From an uncultured Bacteroidales bacterium (GTDB taxonomy: Bacteria > Bacteroidota > Bacteroidia > Bacteroidales > Muribaculaceae), in NCBI GenBank assembly GCA_949123685.1, contig CASBHZ010000112.1, positions 1 through 7,832 on the forward strand: DNA of 7,832 bases, written 5' to 3'. Positions 1 through 5,362 of this stretch are shown piece after piece (the stretch's first letter is position 1; the number at the start of each line of letters is the position of its first letter). A model generated the notes under the pieces. The model was not told where the DNA came from, searched no databases, and was given only the letters and a program-made list of their open reading frames with translations. The position numbers were made by a program, and so were the translations under genes.

Positions 1-48
1 CGAGATACTATCGCGTGACTGGAGTTCAGACGTGTGCTCTTCCGATCT
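1..48. other. Illumina sequencing adapter left on contig edge (non-genomic)
   Basis: Bases 15-48 are the Illumina TruSeq index/read-2 adapter: GTGACTGGAGTTCAGACG at 15-32, and GCTCTTCCGATCT at 36-48. Bases 1-6 (CGAGAT) are the end of the P7 flow-cell sequence. Bases 7-14 (ACTATCGC) sit exactly where the 8-base index belongs. Genomic sequence therefore starts at 49. The artefact adds a false C-terminal tail (E-I-G-R-A-H-V, then stop) to the gene read on the minus strand. That heptapeptide is the translation of AGATCGGAAGAGCACACGTC. This is recognition of a well-known adapter, not a biological feature. Confidence 0.97.
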
Positions 49-454
49 CAAGTCCTGCTTTGTTGAGAGCATTGAATGCTACGGAATTGGCGAGTCCGAT
101 CGTCGGCATAAAGAACGCTATGGAGAGGGTGTAGAAAGTGAATAATGTTCCGAAGTTTACGTTTCCGTTGCTTTGCCAACAGTACCATCCGGCGAGGATC
201 ATGAATATTCCGGCTATGCCATGGCATAAGCTTAACATTTTTTGGGCGGGCACCCATTTGTCGGCGATTATGCCTATAAGCGCAGGCATAAAGAGGGAAA
301 CGAGTCCCTGGGCGGTGTAAAACCAGAAGATGTGATCCCCAAGTCCGACGGAACCAAGGTAGATGCCCATCGAAACGAGATAGCAACCCCATACAGCGAA
401 CTCAAGGAAGTTCATGATGATGAGGCGAGTTTTCATAGCGGTATTTGAAGCCAT
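49..454 (-). CDS. Nucleoside:H+ symporter, MFS family (5' part only, truncated at contig edge)
   Basis: This is the N-terminal 135 residues of an inner-membrane permease of the NupG/XapB-type nucleoside:H+ symporter family, which imports nucleosides using the proton gradient. Visible signs are the opening R-L-I-I-M-N-F-L-E-F with an early W-G, several hydrophobic helices, a loop I-I-A-D-K-W of the MFS cytoplasmic 2-3 type, and F-M-P-T-I-G-L-A-N-S-V-A-F, typical of the Bacteroidota members. Full-length relatives have about 400-420 residues, so roughly two thirds is missing. The open frame runs to 26 only because it reads into adapter. The start at 454 (M-A-S-N) is preferred: an upstream ATG at 487 lies inside the promoter, and 436 (M-K-T-R) is the alternative. 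The family call is strong; the substrate is inferred. Confidence 0.85.
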
Positions 455-484
455 ATTATTTAAGTTACGTGGTAAATTAACGTG

Positions 485-515
485 CAAATATACGGATTAT
501 CTTGTGAATGTCAAA
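485..515 (-). promoter_or_regulatory. Bacteroidota-type promoter for the nucleoside symporter gene
   Basis: Read on the minus strand, the -33 element TTTG (515-512) is followed by 19 bp and then TATATTTG (492-485). This matches the Bacteroidota sigma consensus TTTG / N19-21 / TAnnTTTG. Transcription would start around 478, giving a leader of about 25 nt to the ATG at 454. It also rules out the ATG at 487 as the start. Confidence 0.75.
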
Positions 516-533
516 AAAAAGTGTGTTAAACTC

Positions 534-578
534 CCTAAAGACCTTAGAGTCCTTAAAGACCCTAAGGACCTTAAAGTC
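534..578. repeat. Five tandem degenerate 9-bp units (consensus CYTAAAGAC)
   Basis: The units are CCTAAAGAC (534-542), CTTAGAGTC (543-551), CTTAAAGAC (552-560), CCTAAGGAC (561-569) and CTTAAAGTC (570-578). Units 2 to 4 also form a small hairpin, GTCCTTA (549-555) against TAAGGAC (563-569), with a 7-nt loop. The array fills the spacer between the stop of the Crp/Fnr gene and the symporter promoter. No T-run directly follows the hairpin, so it is not an obvious intrinsic terminator. Confidence 0.7.
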
Positions 579-590
579 TTCTAATACACA

Positions 591-1259
591 CTAACCAACA
601 ATTTCGTCTTTGGAGAGTATCGTGATGCCTAAAGGATTCTGTCTTATTATGCCGAGGATTTCGAGGCGACGTATTTCTTTTGAGATGGATTCGCTGTCCA
701 TATTGCAGAATCGGGCAAAGGAGTCAAGATTGAAAGCGAGGCTTATGTCTGTTGACTTTTTTGAGCAATAGGCGCGGATCAATCTCGAACAAGTTGCGGC
801 AAAACTGCCGTCCGGATAATTACTGAAAATATCATATCTGATCTGGGCACGATATGACAGGAAATTAAGATAGTTTATGAGATAAATAGATCCTGTGCTA
901 AGAAGGTTGATGTATTGCTCTTTGCTAAACTCCATGGTGCTTACGGAGCCAACTGCATATGCATCGAATCCATATGTAGTGTCCATGCCGAAAAGTCTGT
1001 CTGCGCCAAGCACGTCGTGTCCTTGCTGAAGTTCAAGCAGTTTTATGTCTTCTGCAGTGCCTATCTTATGGCATATGCGAACTTGTCCGGAAATTACACA
1101 TTTTATATTGGTTACATTGGTGCCGGCATCAACTATTTTTTCTCTGTCAGAATACTTTGAGAATTTGAGGTGAGTCTTCTCAAGAAAAGATGAAACCTGC
1201 TCATGGCTCAATCCCTTGAAGAGCGGCAGATTCATGATAGTTTCATACATTGTAGCCAT
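591..1259 (-). CDS. Crp/Fnr-family transcriptional regulator
   Basis: This is a cytoplasmic DNA-binding regulator of 222 residues, the usual length for the family. Residues about 8-120 form the cyclic-nucleotide-binding-type beta-roll, opening with L-F-K-G-L-S and carrying V-I-S-G-Q-V-R-I at 55-62. A long dimerisation helix follows at about 120-145. The C-terminal winged helix-turn-helix lies at about 155-215, with the recognition-helix region N-M-D-S-E-S-I-S-K-E-I-R-R-L-E and then L-G-I-I. The beta-roll lacks an obvious cAMP phosphate-binding cassette (G-E-L...R-S-A), and there is no clear Fnr-type N-terminal cysteine cluster, so the effector cannot be read. The start is the ATG at 1259; an in-frame ATG at 1250 is possible. 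There is no Shine-Dalgarno. The symporter gene lies downstream but has its own promoter. Targets are unknown. Confidence 0.85.
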   Translation of the reverse strand: MATMYETIMNLPLFKGLSHEQVSSFLEKTHLKFSKYSDREKIVDAGTNVTNIKCVISGQVRICHKIGTAEDIKLLELQQGHDVLGADRLFGMDTTYGFDAYAVGSVSTMEFSKEQYINLLSTGSIYLINYLNFLSYRAQIRYDIFSNYPDGSFAATCSRLIRAYCSKKSTDISLAFNLDSFARFCNMDSESISKEIRRLEILGIIRQNPLGITILSKDEIVG

Positions 1260-1285
1260 AGCGGTGAAGATAAGAAGTGAACGTT

Positions 1286-1323
1286 GTCATGAACTTTTGT
1301 TGCATGACCTTTTCGTAAAAGGT
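1286..1323. promoter_or_regulatory. Adjacent inverted repeats upstream of the Crp/Fnr gene (possible operator)
   Basis: Two perfect inverted repeats lie 27-64 bp upstream of the start codon. GTCATG (1286-1291) and CATGAC (1303-1308) are separated by 11 bp. ACCTTTT (1307-1313) and AAAAGGT (1317-1323) are separated by CGT and overlap the first repeat by two bases. A dimeric Crp/Fnr protein often binds a dyad near its own promoter, so autoregulation is possible. Neither dyad matches the classical Crp (TGTGA) or Fnr (TTGAT) half-site. The operator role is inference. Confidence 0.35.
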
Positions 1324-1365
1324 TAAAATCACTTCATTATTAACAAATGAACCTCTTTTAAAGTT

Positions 1366-1394
1366 AAAAGGCGAGCTGAATAAGCTCGCCTTTT
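1366..1394 (-). terminator. Intrinsic terminator of tRNA-Met
   Basis: A perfect 8-bp GC-rich stem, GGCGAGCT (1370-1377) with AGCTCGCC (1383-1390), has a 5-nt loop and is flanked by AAAA (1366-1369) and TTTT (1391-1394). On the minus strand it ends in TTTTAACTTT, four bases after the tRNA 3' end. The symmetric flanks could let it work in both directions, but no plus-strand gene precedes it. Confidence 0.8.
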
Positions 1395-1398
1395 TAAG

Positions 1399-1472
1399 TA
1401 GCGGGATCGAGAATTGAACTCGAGACCTCCGGGTTATGAATCCGACGCTCTAACCAACTGAGCTATCCCGCC
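1399..1472 (-). tRNA. tRNA-Met (anticodon CAT)
   Basis: Read on the minus strand, a full cloverleaf folds. The acceptor is GGCGGGA with TCCCGCT (G1-U72 wobble), then discriminator A. The D arm is GCTC-AGTTGGTTA-GAGC. The anticodon loop is T-T-CAT-A-A on a stem with an A31-C39 mismatch. The T arm is CTCGAG-TTCAATT-CTCGA. CCA is not encoded (CTT follows). The 1-72 pair and the anticodon stem lacking three G-C pairs argue for elongator Met, not initiator. A CAT anticodon can also mark tRNA-Ile2 (lysidine-modified), but overall similarity to Bacteroides elongator tRNA-Met makes Met the better call. Confidence 0.92.
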
Positions 1473-1510
1473 GTAATGCAGTGGAAATTGTTATTTCCGT
1501 TTTGCGAGTG

Positions 1511-1541
1511 CAAAGGTATATATATTTTTTGATATGACAAA
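1511..1541 (-). promoter_or_regulatory. Promoter of tRNA-Met
   Basis: On the minus strand TTTG (1541-1538), a 19-bp spacer and TACCTTTG (1518-1511) match the Bacteroidota consensus exactly. The -7 element continues into a small palindrome, TTTGC-ACTC-GCAAA (1515-1502), which covers the expected transcription start. The processed 5' leader would be about 30 nt. Confidence 0.75.
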
Positions 1542-1562
1542 GATTTCTTCAAAAATTTTCAC

Positions 1563-1570
1563 TAATTTTG
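1563..1570 (+). promoter_or_regulatory. Possible -7 element for the lipoprotein gene
   Basis: TAATTTTG fits TAnnTTTG and lies 48 bp before the start codon. No TTTG is found 19-21 bp upstream, only TTTC at a shorter distance (1544-1547). It is therefore a half-match in AT-rich DNA between two divergent units. Confidence 0.35.
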
Positions 1571-1618
1571 AAAGAAATTTTTTAGTTAGTCATTCGTAAA
1601 TAAGATTAAACAAGTTCA

Positions 1619-2548
1619 ATGATAAGAACTATCTTTATATTGTTTTGGGTTTTATCTGGTTGTGCTATAGTTGGTTGTCACACCGGGATAGAGAGCACGA
1701 AAACAATAACGCTTTCCAAAAATGAGCGGAAGCAGTTTGAAGCCACTCCCGAAGAAAAACTGATGGATGGTTTGCAGGCTCCCAAACTTGCCGAGTGGAA
1801 ACAGGGTAAATGGTTTCTGGTGTCTGACAATAGGGCTTCTCTCGTTTTTGATGCCAATTCTGTAGGGACTGCCGGGACGGAACTTGTTGGCAAGATACTC
1901 GAATATGCCGGGGTTGATACGAAAACAACTCCCGGTGGTGCTGACGAGGCTGTTGTTGTTTTTAAAGATGGGGCAAATACTTACCGGTATTCTACGGGCA
2001 AAAGTCCGGATGCGGCAAGTGCCACCATTTCAAGTATGGATGTTCCTATGCTTATTGACCTTGAATTTGTTTCAAAGGCTAAGGAGATGCTTGTGGGCAG
2101 GAAGGTGTGGACAAGGTCGCAGCTGTGGTATGACATGGATGAGAATAAGATTGACGGACGCAAGTTCGTGCCGGTACGTATTGTGGACGTAAAGCCGGGT
2201 ACAATGGTCTTTCCTCTTAAAATAAATATAATTGATGAAAATGACGAACCGGCATTGATGTATATGAATGCCGGCACGGCGGGAATAGAGAGCCGCACAT
2301 TTCAGAATATATTCAGCCTTTCAGATCCTAAGGAACGTTATCCGGGCATTCAACAGGATGTCTGGGAATTGATTCAACAGGGTAAAGTGCGTCTCGGTAT
2401 GACAAAGGAGGAGTGTAAACTTTCTTTGGGTAATCCTTCTGATGTAAATTCGGGTCATGATTGGAATTCTACTATTGATTTCTGGCAATACTCGAATGGC
2501 TCTTTCCTTCGTTTCCAGGATGGACTGCTTGTCTCTTTCCGTAATTAA
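1619..2548 (+). CDS. Predicted lipoprotein with BamE/OmlA-like C-terminal domain
   Basis: The product has 309 residues. A short signal peptide (M-I-R-T, then a hydrophobic stretch to 19) ends in two possible lipoboxes, L-S-G-C15 and I-V-G-C20; either would give a lipidated cysteine and export to the envelope. Residues about 55-150 have no family I recognise. Residues about 156-235 include W-T-R-S-Q-L-W-Y-D and R-K-F-V-P-V, which look like a beta-rich module. Residues 252-309 resemble the SmpA/OmlA (BamE) fold: V-R-L-G-M-T-K-E-E near the start, L-G-N-P-S-D-V, then W-Q-Y and F-Q-D-G-L-L-V at the end. BamE itself belongs to the outer-membrane protein assembly complex, but this domain also occurs in unrelated lipoproteins, so a BAM role is not claimed. 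The murB fusion starts 41 bp downstream in the same direction. Confidence 0.75.
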   Translation: MIRTIFILFWVLSGCAIVGCHTGIESTKTITLSKNERKQFEATPEEKLMDGLQAPKLAEWKQGKWFLVSDNRASLVFDANSVGTAGTELVGKILEYAGVDTKTTPGGADEAVVVFKDGANTYRYSTGKSPDAASATISSMDVPMLIDLEFVSKAKEMLVGRKVWTRSQLWYDMDENKIDGRKFVPVRIVDVKPGTMVFPLKINIIDENDEPALMYMNAGTAGIESRTFQNIFSLSDPKERYPGIQQDVWELIQQGKVRLGMTKEECKLSLGNPSDVNSGHDWNSTIDFWQYSNGSFLRFQDGLLVSFRN

Positions 2549-2557
2549 ACGTCTTTT

Positions 2558-2583
2558 AACTTTTAAACATCTTCTTAAAAGTT
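2558..2583. repeat. AT-rich inverted repeat just before murB
   Basis: AACTTTTAA (2558-2566) and TTAAAAGTT (2575-2583) form a perfect 9-bp dyad with an 8-nt loop, ending 6 bp before the murB start. It contains only two G-C pairs, so a hairpin would be weak. It may be an operator, an RNA structure near the start, or chance in AT-rich DNA. Confidence 0.35.
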
Positions 2584-2589
2584 TCTTAT

Positions 2590-4374
2590 ATGATCGATAT
2601 AATAGAGAATAAAGATATAACACCATTCACCACTTTCGGTATTCCTGTCAAGGCTAAATATTTTGCTGAATACGGCTCGGAACGCGAACTTCTTGCAATT
2701 TCTCGCAAAGAGGAGTTTATAAATAATGAGGTGTTACATATAGGAGGAGGTAGTAACCTGCTTTTTCTCAGTGATTTTAATGGTTTGGTGCTGCATTCGG
2801 CTATCAAAGGGATCAAGGAATATCGCAAGGATGAAAAGACTCTTTATGCAATAGTGGGTGCCGGGGAGAAGTGGGTTGACTTCGTGGAATGGTGCCTGGC
2901 ACGGAACTATGCAGGCGTAGAGAATCTTGCACACATCCCCGGTGAAGTCGGAGCTTCTGCGATTCAGAATGTTGGTGCATATGGAGTGGAGGCTAAGGAT
3001 GTTATTCATGCTGTAGAGTGTTTTGACACAATGACGCGCAAGGTGGTCAGGTTTTCTAATGAAGAGTGTGAATTTGCCTACAGGGACAGCCTGTTTAAAC
3101 AGGATCAAGTGCGGGGAAGGTATTACGTGTTGCGGGTGTCGTTCAAACTCAATCCTGACGGCATAGCCCGCAATCTTGATTATGGACCTTTGAGGTTGCT
3201 GAAAGAAAAGATAGGTAGGTGCCCAACAATCAGGGAAGTTGCAAGGGAGGTTACGGAAGTGCGTAAATCCAAATTGCCGGAACCCTCAGAGATAGGTAGT
3301 GCCGGCAGCTTCTTTAAGAACCCTGTAGTTTCCCACGGATTTTATGACAAACTCAAGGCGGAATATCCTGATATGCCTTCCTATCCGGCTGGTGACGGCT
3401 GCGTTAAACTGTCGGCGGCATGGCTTATAGATCGCGCCGGGATGAAAGGTTTCAGGGTAGGGGGGGCTGAAGTTTATTTAAAACAGCCTCTCGTGCTTGT
3501 AAATACAGGGAATGCGACAGCTTCAGATGTCCGTAAACTTGCGGATGAGGTTATATTGAAGGTTAGGTCACTTTTTTTTGTTACTCTTAAACCTGAAGTT
3601 AACTTTATCGATACATCTATCCGTGTTACTGTTCTGGGGAGCGGCACATCGAAGGGAGTGCCGGAGGTTGGATGTGAATGCCGAGTGTGCACGTCGTCAG
3701 ACGTGCATGACAAAAGATTGAGGGCGTCTCTATTGGTAGAAACTGCCGGTCTAAGGTTGTTGATTGATCCCTCTCCTGATTTCCGCCAGCAGGCGCTCCG
3801 GTTGCGTCTTGCTGATATTGACGCAGTGCTGGTGACCCACAGCCATTATGATCATGTCGGAGGTTTTGATGATTTGCGTCCTTTCTGTGGCAATGGCGAT
3901 CTCCCTATATACGTGCGTAAGGACGTTGATCAGGATCTTCGTCGCCGTCTGGATTATTGCTTCAGGGAACATCCATATCCCGGGGTGCCCACGTTTGATA
4001 TGAGGATAATTGGTGACGATGCTTTCTATATAAACGGCTTAAAAATTATGCCTATAGAAGTGATGCATGGTAAGCTACCCATATTGGGCTATCGTATAGG
4101 AAATTTTGCATATATAACAGATGCAAAGACAATTTCTGACGATGAGAAGGAAAAACTTCAAGACCTTGAAGTGCTGATAGTGAACTCGCTAAGGGACAAG
4201 CCACATTTCGCCCATTTTTCATTTGAAGAAGCTTTGGGAATCATAGAAGAGCTTCTGCCGAAACGAGCTTATCTTACTCATTTCGGACATGAGGCGGGGA
4301 AACACTTGGAAATCAGTGCCAGATGTCCAGACAACGTAGAGCCTTGCTTTGACGGAATGCAGATTGAAGTTTGA
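2590..4374 (+). CDS. murB: MurB (UDP-N-acetylenolpyruvoylglucosamine reductase) fused to PhnP-like MBL-fold hydrolase
   Basis: A single 594-residue frame carries two complete enzymes. Residues 1-340 are MurB, the FAD enzyme that reduces UDP-GlcNAc-enolpyruvate with NADPH to UDP-MurNAc in cytoplasmic peptidoglycan synthesis. The FAD motif I-G-G-G-S-N-L-L is at 51-58, I-P-G-E-V-G-A-S-A-I-Q-N-V-G-A-Y-G at 116-132, and Y-R-D-S with Arg165. The proton-donor Ser240 lies in A-G-S-F-F-K-N-P and catalytic Glu336 in L-K-P-E-V-N-F-I; these correspond to E. coli Arg159, Ser229 and Glu325. Residues 344-594 are a metallo-beta-lactamase-fold hydrolase: L-G-S-G-T-S-K-G-V-P, a G-C-E-C-R-V-C zinc cluster (Cys362, 364, 367), H417-x-H419-x-D421-H422, His493, Asp511 and His564. 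These resemble PhnP, a cyclic-phosphate phosphodiesterase. Both active sites look intact and almost no linker separates them. No phn genes are nearby, so the hydrolase substrate is unknown. Confidence 0.93.
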   Translation: MIDIIENKDITPFTTFGIPVKAKYFAEYGSERELLAISRKEEFINNEVLHIGGGSNLLFLSDFNGLVLHSAIKGIKEYRKDEKTLYAIVGAGEKWVDFVEWCLARNYAGVENLAHIPGEVGASAIQNVGAYGVEAKDVIHAVECFDTMTRKVVRFSNEECEFAYRDSLFKQDQVRGRYYVLRVSFKLNPDGIARNLDYGPLRLLKEKIGRCPTIREVAREVTEVRKSKLPEPSEIGSAGSFFKNPVVSHGFYDKLKAEYPDMPSYPAGDGCVKLSAAWLIDRAGMKGFRVGGAEVYLKQPLVLVNTGNATASDVRKLADEVILKVRSLFFVTLKPEVNFIDTSIRVTVLGSGTSKGVPEVGCECRVCTSSDVHDKRLRASLLVETAGLRLLIDPSPDFRQQALRLRLADIDAVLVTHSHYDHVGGFDDLRPFCGNGDLPIYVRKDVDQDLRRRLDYCFREHPYPGVPTFDMRIIGDDAFYINGLKIMPIEVMHGKLPILGYRIGNFAYITDAKTISDDEKEKLQDLEVLIVNSLRDKPHFAHFSFEEALGIIEELLPKRAYLTHFGHEAGKHLEISARCPDNVEPCFDGMQIEV

Positions 4375-4460
4375 TATATACAGCTTATAATTAAGTAATA
4401 AAAATTAACCGGTATATGTAAGTGATGAAATCTTGCACTATAAAACTTACTCTTTTTGGC

Positions 4461-4522
4461 TGTTTTCACCTTGTAATTCAGTCGCATATGCCTATATGCG
4501 ACTGAATTACGCGGCAAAAACA
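4461..4522. repeat. Long hairpin (17-bp perfect stem) between convergent genes
   Basis: GTAATTCAGTCGCATAT (4473-4489) and its exact reverse complement (4494-4510) flank the 4-nt loop GCCT. Outside an imperfect 6-by-6 internal loop, TGTTTT (4461-4466) pairs with AAAACA (4517-4522). It lies between murB (+) and yaaA (-), whose 3' ends face each other. Neither strand has a T-run straight after the stem, so it is not a standard intrinsic terminator. It could protect mRNA 3' ends or be a dispersed palindromic repeat. The rest of the 4375-4568 spacer is AT-rich, and I see no gene in it. Confidence 0.75.
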
Positions 4523-4568
4523 TCTCAAAAACAATGGCGTTTTATATGTGCATTAATTTTCTTACTTA

Positions 4569-5342
4569 TTAAGCGGTTAGGAAACGGATCCGACGGTTTA
4601 TTGGATCCGTTTCCTCGTATATGTAATTATCGTTTTCTATATTTGACAGGTCTGATATGTCTTTTATGTCTTCAGTGAGGATCTGCCTTAAAAGCGTGCC
4701 CCGAAGTTTCTTAAGTTTACCGGCGTTTGGAGTCTTTAGGCACCCTTCCACTACTTCTTCAAAACTGATTTTCCATACGTCTGCGTGCTGCCTTACTGTT
4801 TTCCAGTCAATACATTTGGCAGCATCCCCCGGCATGAGATCAAGAATTTCTGTATACTTGTTCTCTTTAACATAGCTACATAAAGCTGATGTAATATCTT
4901 TTTTCCAATAATTATATACCGGTGTCAGCTCTGGAGTTACTTTGCATTTGAACTCCATGCGGTAGGGCTTAATTATGTCATACGGATTGAGCCAACCGTA
5001 TATTGAAGATATTATTCTTAAATGCTTGTCAGCTTTGTTTTGGGCTCCGGCAGGTAGCGTTTCCGGTTTCAATGCCTTGAAAACTACTCCCGTGTAGGCA
5101 TTTAAGGCATGATCTCCGGTATGTTTGTTTGGAAACTCGAAGATCATGCGTCTCGTTGCTTGCGCAAGTGTGTTGCTGATTCCTATTCGTTGAGAAAGCT
5201 CTTGTATGCTTAGCTTTCCCAATCCTTCCATTAATGCTCCTGCCGCGTGGTCAAATAGTGGGCGATGAATCTTGAGTTCGTCGCTTTCGATTGGCCGGGA
5301 GCAATCATTCATTGTTTTTGATTCGGCTATAAGTATCAGCAT
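4569..5342 (-). CDS. yaaA: YaaA family peroxide-stress protein (UPF0246)
   Basis: The product has 257 residues, close to E. coli YaaA (258). YaaA is a cytoplasmic protein that limits damage from hydrogen peroxide by lowering free intracellular iron, and the family has been reported to bind DNA. Visible family marks are the start M-L-I-L-I-A-E-S-K-T-M (family M-L-I-L-L-S-P-A-K-T-L), Y-T-G-V-V-F-K-A-L at 83-91, the signature H-L-R-I-I-S-S-I-Y-G-W-L-N-P at 107-120, I-I-K-P-Y-R-M-E at 123-130, and V-Y-N-Y-W at 142-146. The S-P-A-K motif is altered to A-E-S-K. It starts 20 bp after the DUF418 gene, with AGGA 4 bp before the ATG, so the two are probably co-transcribed. The last 13 or so codons contain a strong inverted repeat. 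Confidence 0.88.
   Translation of the reverse strand: MLILIAESKTMNDCSRPIESDELKIHRPLFDHAAGALMEGLGKLSIQELSQRIGISNTLAQATRRMIFEFPNKHTGDHALNAYTGVVFKALKPETLPAGAQNKADKHLRIISSIYGWLNPYDIIKPYRMEFKCKVTPELTPVYNYWKKDITSALCSYVKENKYTEILDLMPGDAAKCIDWKTVRQHADVWKISFEEVVEGCLKTPNAGKLKKLRGTLLRQILTEDIKDISDLSNIENDNYIYEETDPINRRIRFLTA
4579..4615 (-). repeat. Perfect 13-bp inverted repeat inside the 3' end of yaaA
   Basis: AGGAAACGGATCC (4579-4591) and GGATCCGTTTCCT (4603-4615) are exact reverse complements with an 11-nt loop. They encode the C-terminal E-E-T-D-P-I-N-R-R-I-R-F-L of YaaA. In the mRNA this is a stable hairpin ending about 7 nt before the stop codon. No U-run follows, so it is a terminator only if a non-standard one; it may shield the transcript 3' end. 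Confidence 0.65.
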
Positions 5343-5362
5343 GATGTCCTGCGCTTTTTATG

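Noticed and set aside
26..48. C-terminal end of the symporter frame with a TGA stop
   Set aside because: These bases are adapter, so the stop codon and last residues are artefacts; the gene is truncated at 49.
455..487. Upstream ATG (487) extending the symporter by 11 residues
   Set aside because: It lies inside the -7 promoter element, so it would not be transcribed from that promoter, and the added residues (H-V-N-L-P-R-N-L-N-N) do not resemble the family.
1399..1472. tRNA genes as integration sites for a mobile element
   Set aside because: No integrase, no duplicated tRNA 3' end and no foreign gene block is found beside either tRNA.
2559..2583. AT-rich hairpin as a terminator between the lipoprotein and murB
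   Set aside because: The stem has only two G-C pairs and no T-run follows before the murB start.
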